60,866 nt of DNA from Alphaproteobacteria bacterium (GTDB lineage: Bacteria > Pseudomonadota > Alphaproteobacteria > DSM-16000 > Inquilinaceae). The translations under genes and the position numbers were made by a program. Positions within the stretch are counted from its first letter, which is position 1; every line of letters begins with the position of its first letter. Of this stretch, positions 34,707-45,400 are shown piece by piece. Location of the stretch: assembly GCA_028281925.1 (NCBI GenBank), contig JANQIX010000062.1, positions 1 through 60,866 of the forward strand, written 5' to 3'. Below the pieces are notes generated by a model. That model saw only the letters and a program-made list of their open reading frames with translations. It did not search any database and was not told the DNA's origin.

Positions 34707-37223
34707 ATGCGGTCTGCATGGGCAGGTCTGGCTGTACTTCTTGCCGTATGTGGCGGGCTGCGCGGCGCTGAGGCGGAGCCTACGAACTGGGCTGCAGTGC
34801 TGAGCGCAGATGATGCGCAGGTTACCGTGCACGATGCCGTCGGCGTGCAGGGCGGTGCGATCGTCGTCGGCACCCAGCACCGGGACGGGGAGGGGACGGC
34901 TGGCTGGATCGCCCGGCTTACCCATGACGGTACCGTGTCGTGGACGCGCGTCTTCGATGCACGCTCCCCCGCCCTGGGTGCAGCTATCGGCTTTCCCGAG
35001 ATCGAGAGCTTCGCGTTCCGTGGGGTCACGCAGGCAGCAGAGGGGTCGCTGTGGATCGTCGGCGATGCTGTCGTCGCCGGTGAGGCCGCCGGTCGGTATG
35101 GGTTTGTGCTGGTGGCCCGCGCCGACGGCAGGCTAACCAACTTCTACGTCCACGGTGACGGCGCTGAAGCGCTGCACGCCATTACGGCGGGATCCGGTGG
35201 GCTGATCGCCGTCGGCGAGACCCTGGCAGGCGGCACGCCGCGGGGCTGGATCGTCGGCCTGGCCCCCGGACAGGGTGTCGTCCTGGATACGGCTTTCAGG
35301 CCCGACCTGGCCGGCCGGCTGACGGACGTGGCGATCGTCGAGGACGGCCGACTGGTCATGGTGATGACCGGGGAGAGTGCGTCCGAAACCCAGCCGCTGC
35401 ATCTGTTCGTGCTGCCGCCCGACCCCGATCGGCCGATGAACTGGGGTACCCCGCAGAGCGCGACCGGGCAGACTGCATCGGGCGCGCCCGACAGTTTCGT
35501 GGTCTCCCTGGGCGACGGGCACATCATGCTGTTCAGTCCGGCAGAGCAGGACGCCGATGGCTTCACCTCAAGGGTAACGGTCTATGGCCCTGATGGCGCA
35601 CATGCCGGCCACGGCATTTTTGCCGATGGAGGCCAGCGCGTTGAGATCCTGTCTGCGGCGACTGATGTGAACCGCGCGGTCGCCGTCGGCAGCGCCCGCC
35701 GCGCCGATCAGGATCCATCGTTCTGGATTGGTACGATCGGGCCGAACCCGGCTGAGGGCACACGCCAGCACGTGATCGATGCGGCGGCGCCGTTGAGTGC
35801 CGGTGCCGCGACCGATCGTGGAGGCGGGCTGCTGCTGGCCGCCGCGCATGCCGACGGTGCCGCGCGGACCATTGCCCTTGGTGGTCCGCTGCCGGAGAGT
35901 CTGGGTCCCGCGGAGCAGGCGGTCGACCTCGGCCAAGTGGCCGCGTTCCACGCCCTTTGCGCCCCGGATCTCTGCGACCAGACCCTGCGCCTGCCACGCT
36001 ACGCGGACCGGATGGGCCAGGTCGGCATGCCGTTCGACCGATCGCTGCGAGACCAGTTCGCCCGGGTGGAGGGTATCGATGTCACCGAAGACGGCGTCAT
36101 CTTGGCGGCTGGTCTCGACGGTGGACAGTCCACACGGCATCGGGTGCCTTGGGTCCGCGCGTTTGGTGCGGACGGAACGCAGATGTGGTCGACCGCGCTA
36201 CCCGAATGGAACGGCTCGAAGCCGTTCGTGCGCGATGTGGTGGCACTGGACGGCGGCCGGATCGTCGCCGCCGGTTATGCATCCGGCCGGGTCGAGGTCG
36301 ACGGCGACCGGACACGCGCGTTCATCGCACCGGTCTGGGTGCTGGACGCCGACGGAACGGTTGTCGAGGCGGTGGAGCTGGATATCGCGCCGGTGCCTCG
36401 CGGACAGTACGAAGACTTCGGCCTGCATGCGGCCATAGGTCTGGGCGAGGTTGCCGTCGTCGCGGGCGGTGTCGGCGGACCGTCGGTCGGAACCGATTTC
36501 GAGTACGGCCGTGGTGTGCTGGCCGCAGTCGACGGCGAAGGGGCCGTCGTCTGGCGCACCCATCTGCCGCAGGGCGATGGCTATGGGCGGACGGTCGTCC
36601 TGAACGATGTGGCCGCTGCGCCCAACGGCACGATCGTAGCGGTCGGTACCGGCATGGCCGAAACCGGCGGTGTCCCGGCACTCGGCTATGTTGCAGTCGT
36701 CGATGCCGACGGCACGCTGGTCTGGGAGTCGCCGGTCGACCATTTCGCCGGCGCGTTCGCACGGTTGAACGCGGTCACGGTCGGGCCGGATGGCACGATT
36801 TACCTGGCCGGAGACGGCACATTCGGGTGTCGTCAGGCGTCGAACAATGACGTGTTTCGCCATTGGGTCGCGGCATTGACCGTCGACCGGTCGATCGGGT
36901 GGACGCGTTGCCTGATCGACCGCGATGTTGTCGGCATCGGCGGCCTGACGGTCTCGGATGGCCGTGTCATCGTCGCCGGGTACGCCGATGCGCCGGCACC
37001 GTCGGGCCTGGGCAGCGATCCGGTCGGTTGGGTTGGCGCCATCGATCCGGCCGACGGCACGGCGCTGGCCGATGACGTCATGGGGGCCGGGATCGAGTTC
37101 GAACGCCTGTTGGACAGCGCCATCGGGCCCGAGGGGCAGGTCTGGGTGGCAGGCCGCGTGTCGACTTTCCGGGGTGTCGAGGGCTGGATTGCGCGGCTCG
37201 CCCCCGGTGCGCTCACGCCGTGA
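34707..37223 (+). CDS. Secreted beta-propeller-like repeat protein, unknown function
   Basis: 838 residues. Residues 1-23 form a cleavable signal peptide (hydrophobic AGLAVLLAVCGGL, cut after AEA). The mature protein is a chain of blade-like repeats with the recurring pattern DGGRIVAAGYASG / DGTIYLAGDG / DGTLVWESPV, as in delta-60 or WD-like propellers of exported proteins. A pair of Cys-rich points (APDLCDQT, FGCRQ) may form disulphides. No catalytic motif is evident. It likely binds or scaffolds in the periplasm or outside. Longer upstream frames overlap the methyltransferase gene and lack a leader. Confidence 0.72.
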   Translation: MRSAWAGLAVLLAVCGGLRGAEAEPTNWAAVLSADDAQVTVHDAVGVQGGAIVVGTQHRDGEGTAGWIARLTHDGTVSWTRVFDARSPALGAAIGFPEIESFAFRGVTQAAEGSLWIVGDAVVAGEAAGRYGFVLVARADGRLTNFYVHGDGAEALHAITAGSGGLIAVGETLAGGTPRGWIVGLAPGQGVVLDTAFRPDLAGRLTDVAIVEDGRLVMVMTGESASETQPLHLFVLPPDPDRPMNWGTPQSATGQTASGAPDSFVVSLGDGHIMLFSPAEQDADGFTSRVTVYGPDGAHAGHGIFADGGQRVEILSAATDVNRAVAVGSARRADQDPSFWIGTIGPNPAEGTRQHVIDAAAPLSAGAATDRGGGLLLAAAHADGAARTIALGGPLPESLGPAEQAVDLGQVAAFHALCAPDLCDQTLRLPRYADRMGQVGMPFDRSLRDQFARVEGIDVTEDGVILAAGLDGGQSTRHRVPWVRAFGADGTQMWSTALPEWNGSKPFVRDVVALDGGRIVAAGYASGRVEVDGDRTRAFIAPVWVLDADGTVVEAVELDIAPVPRGQYEDFGLHAAIGLGEVAVVAGGVGGPSVGTDFEYGRGVLAAVDGEGAVVWRTHLPQGDGYGRTVVLNDVAAAPNGTIVAVGTGMAETGGVPALGYVAVVDADGTLVWESPVDHFAGAFARLNAVTVGPDGTIYLAGDGTFGCRQASNNDVFRHWVAALTVDRSIGWTRCLIDRDVVGIGGLTVSDGRVIVAGYADAPAPSGLGSDPVGWVGAIDPADGTALADDVMGAGIEFERLLDSAIGPEGQVWVAGRVSTFRGVEGWIARLAPGALTP

Positions 37224-37302
37224 GGTATCCCGCCACTGTCATCCTGCCGCATTGGCGATCTTCCGCCGTCTCGTCCAAGTCGCGTCGTAGGGGCAGCGGC
37301 TA

Positions 37303-38595
37303 ATGCGCGTTTTGGTTCTGGGCGCCTATGGACTGATCGGACTGGAGATCGCCAAGGCACTGCACCGTGCCGGCCATGCCGTCACCGGATTGGGGCGGTC
37401 TGAGCGCCGGGGCCGTGCGCTGTTGCCGGAGATAGACTGGGTCGCAGCCGACATCGCGACATTGACGACGCCGGCCGACTGGGGGCCGATGCTGGCCGAT
37501 GTGGATGCCGTGGTGAACTCCGCCGGTATCCTTCAAAGCGGCTTCGGGGACAGTGTGTCGGCGACCCAGCGGGATGCCATCGTGGCCCTGATCGCCGCGT
37601 GCGAGACCGGGGGCGTGCGCAAGTTCATCCAGATTTCTGCACCCGGAGCCGTGCCTGACGCCAACACAGCCTTCTACAGCACCAAGGGTGAGGCGGATGC
37701 CGCCCTGACCGCGAGCACTCTGGACTGGACGATCCTGCGTCCAGGGCTGGTCATCGCGCCGTCGGCCTATGGCGGCACAAGCCTGTTGAGGATGCTGGGC
37801 GCTGTCCCGCTGGTGCAGCCGATCGTGCTCGCCGAGGCTCGGATGCAGACGGTGGCCGTCGGCGATGTGGCCGAAGCCGTGCGGATGGCGATCGAAGGCG
37901 ACATGGCCAGGCGCGACTTCGATCTGGTCGAAGACGAAGCGCATACGCTGAAAGAGATCGTGTGCCGGATCCGCGCATGGCAGGGGTTTGCGAGCGCCAG
38001 GGCGATGTTGACGCTGCCGCGATGGGCTGGCTATGGCGTCGCGAAGGCCGCGGATCTGGCAGGATGGCTGGGCTGGCGGCCAGCGCTGCGGACGACGGCC
38101 CTGAAGGTTCTGGAAAAGGATGTGATGGGCGACCCGCGGCCCTGGGCAGCGGCATCAGGCATGCGTCTCAACGCGCTTAGCGAGACGTTGCGCGCGCTGC
38201 CGTCTACGGCGCAGGAACGCATCTATGCCCGCGCGCTGCTTGCCTTCCCGGTGCTGGTACTGACCCTCGCCATCTTCTGGATCGTGTCGGGCGCCATCGG
38301 CCTCTGGCGGCTGGAGGCAGCGGCGGCCGTGTTGGCCGACCATCTGCCGGAGACAGTGTCCTGGGTCGCGGCCGCCGGCGCCGGTCTGTTGGATATCGCA
38401 CTTGGCTTGGGCCTGTTGGTCCGCCGCCTCGTTCGGCCGGCCTGTTGCGCATCCATCCTCGTCTGCGTGGTCTATCTCGCAGGGGCAACGCTCATGACGC
38501 CGGAACTGTGGGCCGACCTGTTCGGCCCCTTGGTGAAGGTCTTTCCCGCCATGGCTCTGGCAGCGGCCGTCTGGGCGCTGGCGGAGGAGCGATGA
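37303..38595 (+). CDS. SDR-type NAD(P)-binding protein fused to a DoxX-like membrane domain
   Basis: 430 residues. Residues ~1-240 are an atypical SDR: LVLGAYGLIGLEIAKAL at the start, VNSAGILQSG, and WTILRPGLVI. The Tyr-x3-Lys motif is not in its classical form (FYSTKGEAD). Residues ~300-430 are four hydrophobic segments of DoxX type. Fusions of this kind are membrane-anchored oxidoreductases of unknown substrate. The stop overlaps the start of the DUF2269 gene (ATGA), so the two are translationally coupled. Confidence 0.8.
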   Translation: MRVLVLGAYGLIGLEIAKALHRAGHAVTGLGRSERRGRALLPEIDWVAADIATLTTPADWGPMLADVDAVVNSAGILQSGFGDSVSATQRDAIVALIAACETGGVRKFIQISAPGAVPDANTAFYSTKGEADAALTASTLDWTILRPGLVIAPSAYGGTSLLRMLGAVPLVQPIVLAEARMQTVAVGDVAEAVRMAIEGDMARRDFDLVEDEAHTLKEIVCRIRAWQGFASARAMLTLPRWAGYGVAKAADLAGWLGWRPALRTTALKVLEKDVMGDPRPWAAASGMRLNALSETLRALPSTAQERIYARALLAFPVLVLTLAIFWIVSGAIGLWRLEAAAAVLADHLPETVSWVAAAGAGLLDIALGLGLLVRRLVRPACCASILVCVVYLAGATLMTPELWADLFGPLVKVFPAMALAAAVWALAEER

Positions 38596-39068
38596 TGGAC
38601 TGGATCCATGTCCTGACCTGGCTGCATGTCATTGGTGCCACGGTTCTGCTCGGCACCGGGGCTGGCATCGCCTTCTTCATGTTGATGGCGAACCGCACGA
38701 ATGATGCGGTGCTGGTGGCGCATACGGCGGGGATCGTGGTCATCGCCGACTGGGTGTTCACGGCGACTGCGGCGGTTGCCCAGCCCATTACCGGCGTGCT
38801 TCTGGCGCTCGCCATCGGGTGGCCGCTGACGGAGCCGTGGATCCTTCTCTCCATGGGGCTCTATGTGTTCGTCGGATGCTTCTGGCTGCCGGTCGTCTGG
38901 ATCCAGCGCGAACTGCGCAATATCGCACGCGAAGCCGTCGCCGCTGCAGCCCCGCTGCCCGACCGGTATCACCGCCTCTACCGCATCTGGTTCCTGTGCG
39001 GGTTCCCGGCGTTCTTTGCCGTCTTGCTCATCTTCTGGCTGATGATCACGAAGCCTGCCTTCGCCTGA
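38592..39068 (+). CDS. DUF2269-family integral membrane protein
   Basis: 158 residues with four hydrophobic helices, beginning WIHVLTWLHVIGATVLLGTG, the family's N-terminal helix with a conserved His. The LYVFVGCFWLPVVWIQ segment and a C-terminal FLCGFPAFFAVLLIFWLM helix follow. The ATG at 38592 overlaps the preceding stop (ATGA). DUF2269 proteins often pair with DoxX-SDR fusions, and the two may form one membrane complex. Confidence 0.82.
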   Translation: MMDWIHVLTWLHVIGATVLLGTGAGIAFFMLMANRTNDAVLVAHTAGIVVIADWVFTATAAVAQPITGVLLALAIGWPLTEPWILLSMGLYVFVGCFWLPVVWIQRELRNIAREAVAAAAPLPDRYHRLYRIWFLCGFPAFFAVLLIFWLMITKPAFA

Positions 39069-39489
39069 CGCAACGCCTTGCACTGCGGCGTCCGGCATCG
39101 GTCGCACCGATAGAATAAGAGTCTGACATAGTCGCGAGCATCCGCGGGAGAAGATCGACGCTCGTCTCACATCTCGGGAAGAAAGTTTAATTTCCTTGAT
39201 AGTGCTGTTAACGTAAATTTCTTAGATTTTTACCAATATTCCTAAAATTTCACTTTGCTGCATCATCTGTAATCTTTTGTATTTGCAATTTCGATCAAAT
39301 CTGCGATAAATCATGTCTGTCTGTCAGCCGTCGTGTCCACCGGAAAATTCCCGCGCATCCGCGCCGTTGATGGGTCGCCCCCGTGGGACGGCCTGCGCCG
39401 ATGTCGGGCGTCGGGGGCCGCAGCACTGACGGCTCCGGGCCGCCGGTCCGGGGCGCCGACCTGCACCATCGGGCCAGGGGATTGGTTTC
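39069..39489 (+). promoter_or_regulatory. AT-rich control region of the giant surface protein gene
   Basis: About 420 bp. 39180-39315 is distinctly AT-rich (long T and A runs), in contrast to the GC-rich flanks. 39320-39489 is GC-rich again and may be leader sequence. No gene is seen. AT-rich islands like this often bind silencing proteins ahead of surface genes. Confidence 0.45.
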
Positions 39490-42400
39490 ATGACGGGCAC
39501 GATTTCCATCGCAGCAAGCGAGTTCAGTGTTGGCGAGGCCGAGGGTCAGATCCTGGTCCCCATCGAGCGGACGGGCGATCTGAGCGGTGCGGTGACGATC
39601 GAATTCGCGACGACCGCGGACACGGCGACCGCCGGCACGGACTATCTCAACACGGCGGGCACCGTCACCATGGCGGCGGGCCAGGATCGCGTCCTGGTGC
39701 CCATCAGCATTCTCGATGACGACGGTGGGGAGGCGACGGAGACCTTCGTGCTGTCGCTGGTCAACGTGGACTCGGGCTTCCTGGCGGCACCGCGGACGGC
39801 ACGCGTCAACATCCTGGATGATGAGACGCCGACGACGGACGAACCTCAGCCGCCGCTCACCTCGAACTACGATGTGTCGCGCGAAGTCGTCGTTCCCGGC
39901 CTCGCCCAGCCGATCGCCTTCGACTTCGCGCCGCATGACCCCAGCCTGATGTACGTCGCCGAAAAAGGCGGGGTCATCAAAATCTACGATACCGACACCG
40001 GCTCCAGCCTCGGTACCTTCCTGGACATCAGCGACAAGGTGAACAACATCCAGGACCGGGGCCTGATGGACATCGCGTTCCATCCGGACTTCGAGGCCAA
40101 CCCCTACGTCTACGCCTTCTACGTCGTCGATCCGCCGGGAACGGCAGGCGAAACGGGCAATGATGGGCCCGATGGCGGCGGCAACCGTTTCGCCTATGTG
40201 GTCCGGTTCACCGCCGATGCCGACAACGACTATCGTACCGTGGTCCCGGGCAGCGAGACGATCCTGGTCGGCGCGGCCGGCCAGACCCTGTCGGATATCA
40301 GCGGCAATGGTGCGGTCGACAGCACCAACAGCGCAAACATCAATGTGCGCGCCTCCGACGTCGACCCGGCCACCGGCGAGTACATTCAGGACTACATCAA
40401 GGTCGATTCCCGGTCGCATGCGGGCGGCGCGCTGGAATTCGGGCCCGACGGCGCCCTCTATGTCTCCATCGGCGACGGCACGTCGTTCAACTACACCGAC
40501 CCGCGTACGGTCAGCGTCCAGGATGTGGACAGCCTGTCCGGCAAGATCCTGCGCATCGATCCGCTGACGGGCCAGGGGCTGGCCGACAATCCGTTCGTCG
40601 AGCCGGGTGACTCGCTCGATGCCAACAGCTCGAAAGTCTATCAGCTGGGTCTGCGCAATCCCTTCAAGATCGCGTTCGATGAAGACGGCCAGATCTTCAT
40701 CAGCGAGACGGGGTGGAACAGCTGGGAGGAGATCAATAGCGGCGGGCCCGGCGCCAACTATGGCTGGCCCTATTACGAGGGCGGGGACAACGGCGTCCTG
40801 CAGCAGACCAACGGCTATAGCGGCCTTTCCGGTGCCGCGGATTTCTATGAAGGCGTCGAAAACGGTGACATCACGATCACCGCACCCTATCGCGCCTTCT
40901 CCCATGCCAATGGCGATCCGGGCTTCCAGGTCCAGGCGATCGTGGGCGGCGGCAGCGTCTACACCGGGTCTGTGTATCCGGAAGAGTTTCAGAATGATTA
41001 TTTTTTCACGGACGTGTCCCAGGGCGAGGTGTTCACGGTAGACACCGATGATCGCCGCGATGTGAAGTACCTCTACACGACCGACAACGGGTTCGGGCCC
41101 GTGCATTTCCAACAAGGGCCGGATGGCTACATGTATTACGCCGATCTGGTGACGGGCGAGATCGGGCGCCTGCAGATCGCCGGCCCGCTTGCCACCCTCA
41201 CGGCACGCGTCGACGACGAATTCGAGCTCTACGTCAACGGCGTGGAGGTGTTGAGCGACGACGATTGGCGGGATGCGGAGACGATCTCGCTTGTCCTCGA
41301 ACCGGGCGACCAGATCGCCGTGCACGCCGTGGACACCGGCGGGCCGGGCGGTGCGTTCTTCGACATCATGCTCGCCGACGGCACGCGGATCGGCAGTTCG
41401 TCCGACTGGCTCGTCAGCGAGACCGCGTCGGGCGACTGGACGGCCAAGGGCTATGACGACAGTGCCTGGGACGCGGCGACGCAATACGGTGGCCCAGGCG
41501 CCGATCCTTGGGCCGGTGGCGCCATCTCGCCGTTCCTGCCGGGCGACTCGCCGGGTCAGTGGATTTGGTCGGACGACAACGAGGCCGACAACGAGGTGTT
41601 CATGCGGTTCGTCGTTCCCACCGTTAACACGGCCCCCGCGGCGGTTGACGACACGGCAGCTACGCAGGCGGCGACTCCCGTCACCATCGACGTGCTGGCC
41701 AACGACGGCGATCTCGACGGCGACACCCTGACGATCGTCTCTGTCACCACGCCGGCGAACGGCGCGGCTGTGATCGACGACAACGGCACTCCGTCCGACC
41801 CGACGGACGATCGCATCGTCTACACGCCGGACGACGGGTCCGGCAGTGTGACGGTCGACGTGCTGACGGCGAGCTTCGGCAGTGGAGCCGACGGATTTGC
41901 CTATCAGGACGACCTGTTCCGGGGCACGTCGCGCGGCGCCTTTGCTTCCGGCCAGTACGACGGCAGTGGTGGACAGTCCGGCGGTGGCCTGACAGTCACC
42001 GTGGGCGGCATCAACAACACCAACATCACGGACGGCATGTCCGGCGGCTGGACGGCCGACTTCACGCTTGCCGAAGACGCACCGGCGACTCTGACCTTCA
42101 GCTACCGCGCGGTCATGGACTCGAACTACGAGTCGGATGAGTTCGCGGAAGTGCTAGCTTCCATCGACGGTACGCTGATCGGCCAGAACGGCAGCGACGC
42201 CATCGTCCGCCTGACCGGCGACGGCAATGGCGGCCCGGATATGGACACCGGCTGGGTCACGGTCACGCTGGACCTTGGTACGCTGTCGGCCGGGACCCAC
42301 ACGCTGGCGCTGGGCGGCTACAACAACAAGAAGACCTATAACGACGAGAGCGTCGAGTTCCGGTTTGACGACGTCACGGTGACCGTGGCGCAGGACGGAG

Positions 42401-45400
42401 AGCCCTTCGTCGGCACGGATACCTTCACCTATACAGTCTCCGACGGAACCGATACCAGCACGGCCACCGTCACTGTCGATGTCGGCGTTGACCAGAACAC
42501 GCCCCCCGTTGCGGGCGACGATGACCGGTCGACGGGTCAAGACACGCCCTTGGTCCTGACGGTCGCCGACCTGTTGGCGAACGACAGCGATGCCGACGGC
42601 GACACGCTGTTCCTGACAGGCTTCACCCAGCCGGCCAACGGCGCGCTGGTGGACAACGGCAACGGCACGCTGACCTACACGCCGAATGCCGGCTTCAACG
42701 GCGTCGACAGCTTCACCTATACCGTCAGCGACGGCACCGACACGGACAGCGCGACGGTCGACCTGACCGTGGGAACGGTTGTGGAGCCGGAGATCGTGTC
42801 CGACGACTTCAGCGGGCCGGTTCTCGATGCGATCTGGTCGCTGGAAGGGCCCGCGGGCACGGCCGATGTCGGTACGGCCGGCGACGAAGCGTTCCTCCAG
42901 ATCGACGTTCCGATCGGCGACTTCAACGCCTTCAACGAAAACCGGTCGGCCCGCGTGCTGCAGGACGCACCGGACGGGGATTTCGAGGTCGAGGCGAAGT
43001 TCCTGAGTGAGCCATCCGAACAGTTCCAGTACCAGGGTATTCTGGTGGAACAGGATGTCGATACCTGGCTGCGCTTCGACGTCTTCAGTGACGGCACCCA
43101 GCAGTTCGTGTTCGCGGCGACGACACGGGACGGTGTGTCGACCAGCGTGTTCAACCTGCCGATCGGGGCGGGCGAGGCGTCCCATCTCAGGGCGACGCGC
43201 ACGGGCGACGACTGGGCGCTGTCATATTCGGCGGACGGCCAGACCTGGACGGAGGCAGGCACCGTCACCTTCGCGATGAACGTCACGGGCGTGGGGCCGC
43301 TTGCCGGAGCGACGGGGTCGCCCGGCGACGGACCGGGCTTTACCGCGCAGGTGGACTATTTCTTCAACACGGCCTCGCCGATCGTGCCGGAAGATGGCGA
43401 CGGCAACACGGCACCGGTGGCCAATGATGATGCGCTGGCGACCGACGCGGATACAGCGTTGGTTGTCAGCATCGACAGTGATTTGCTGGCTAACGACAGT
43501 GATGCGGATGGCGACACGCTCTTCCTGACGGGCTTCACCCAGCCTTCCAACGGCACGCTGGTCGACAACGGAAACGGCACGCTGACCTATACGCCGAACG
43601 CCGGCTACAGCGGCCCTGACAGCTTCACCTATACGGTTGGCGACGGCACCGACACGGCAACCGCCACCGTCAATCTGACCGTAGACGCGGTCTCGGGACC
43701 CCAGATCGTGTCGGACGATTTCAGCGGTCCCAGCCTGGATGCCATCTGGTCGCTGGAAGGGCCAGCCGGCACGGCGGACGTCGGCACAGCCGGCGATGAG
43801 GCCTTCCTGCAGATCGACGTTCCCATCGGCGACTTCAACGCCTTCAACGAGAACCGGTCCGCCCGCGTGCTGCAGGATGCACCGGACCTAGACTTCGAGG
43901 TTGAGGCGAAGTTTCTAAGCGAGCCGTCGCTGGCATTCCAGTACCAGGGCATTCTGGTGGAGCAGGATGCCAATACCTGGCTGCGCTTCGACGTGTTCAG
44001 CGACGGAACCTCGCAGTTCATCTTCGCGGCCACGACGCTGAACGGGGTCTCTTTCAGCCAGTTCAATCTGCCGATCGCGACGGGCGATGCATCCCATCTC
44101 CGGGCAACGCGCTCGGGCGATGACTGGACGCTGTCCTATTCGTCCGATGGCCAGACCTGGACGCTGGCGGGCAGCTTCACCTTCGCCATGACCGTCACCG
44201 GGGTTGGTCCACTGGCCGGTGCGACGGCGTCCCCGGGTGACGGACCCGGCTTCACAGCGCAGGTGGACTACTTCTTCAACACCGCCTCGCCGATCGTGCC
44301 GGAAGATGGCGACGGCAACGCCGCACCGATGGCCGACAACGATGCGTTGGCAACCGATGCGGACACTGCGCTGGTGGTGAGCGTCGCAAATGATTTGCTG
44401 GCTAACGACAGCGATGCAGACGGCGACACACTGTTCGTGACAGGGTTCACCCAGCCGGCAAACGGCAGCCTGCTGGACAATGGCGATGGCACGCTGACCT
44501 ACACGCCGACCGCCGGCTTCAGCGGTGATGACAGCTTCACCTATACCGTCAGCGACGGCATGGACACTGCCACCGCGACCGTGACCGTCACCGTGGCAGA
44601 CCCGTTGAACACGCCGCCCGTCGCCCAGGACGATACGGCATCGACCGATCAGGACACGGCTCTTGTCGTCAGCATCGCCGACCTGTTGTCGAACGACAAC
44701 GATGCCGACGGCGACACGCTGTTCCTCACGGGCTTCACGCAGCCGGCCAACGGCACGCTGATCGACAACGGCGACGGCACGCTGACCTATACGCCCAATG
44801 CCGGCTACAGCGGCCCGGATAGCTTCACCTATACGATCAGCGATGGTACCGACCCGGCGACAGCCACCGTCAACCTGACCGTGGACGCGGCGTCGGGACC
44901 CGAGATCATATCGGACGATTTCAGTGGGCCCAGCCTGGATGCCATCTGGTCGCTGGAAGGGCCTGCGGGCACGGCCGATGTCGGCACCGCGGGCGACGAA
45001 GCCTTCCTGCAGATAGACGTCCCCGTCGGCGACTTCAATGCGTTCAACGAGAACCGGTCGGCCCGTGTGCTGCAGGACGCACCCGACGAAGACTTCGAGA
45101 TTGAGGCGAAGTTCCTCAGCGAGCCGTCCCTGGCATTCCAGTATCAGGGCCTTCTGGTGGAGCAGGACGCCGATACCTGGATCCGGTTCGACGTCTTCAG
45201 CGACGGCACCCAGCAGTTCCTGTTCGCGGCCACCACGGTGAACGGCGTCTCGTTCAGCCAGGTCAACCTGCCGATCGGAACAGGCGAGGCGTCCCATCTC
45301 AGGGCGACGCGCGCCGGTGATGACTGGACGCTGTCGTATTCATCGGACGGCCAGACCTGGACGGTGGCGGGCACGTTCACCTTCGCCATGACCGTCACGG

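Noticed and set aside
39295..41484. 729-codon minus-strand open frame
   Set aside because: Antisense to the Calx-beta and dehydrogenase domains of the giant protein; no recognisable product.
43915..45297. 460-codon minus-strand open frame inside the giant gene
   Set aside because: Antisense to repeated modules; its own repeats simply mirror those of the sense strand.
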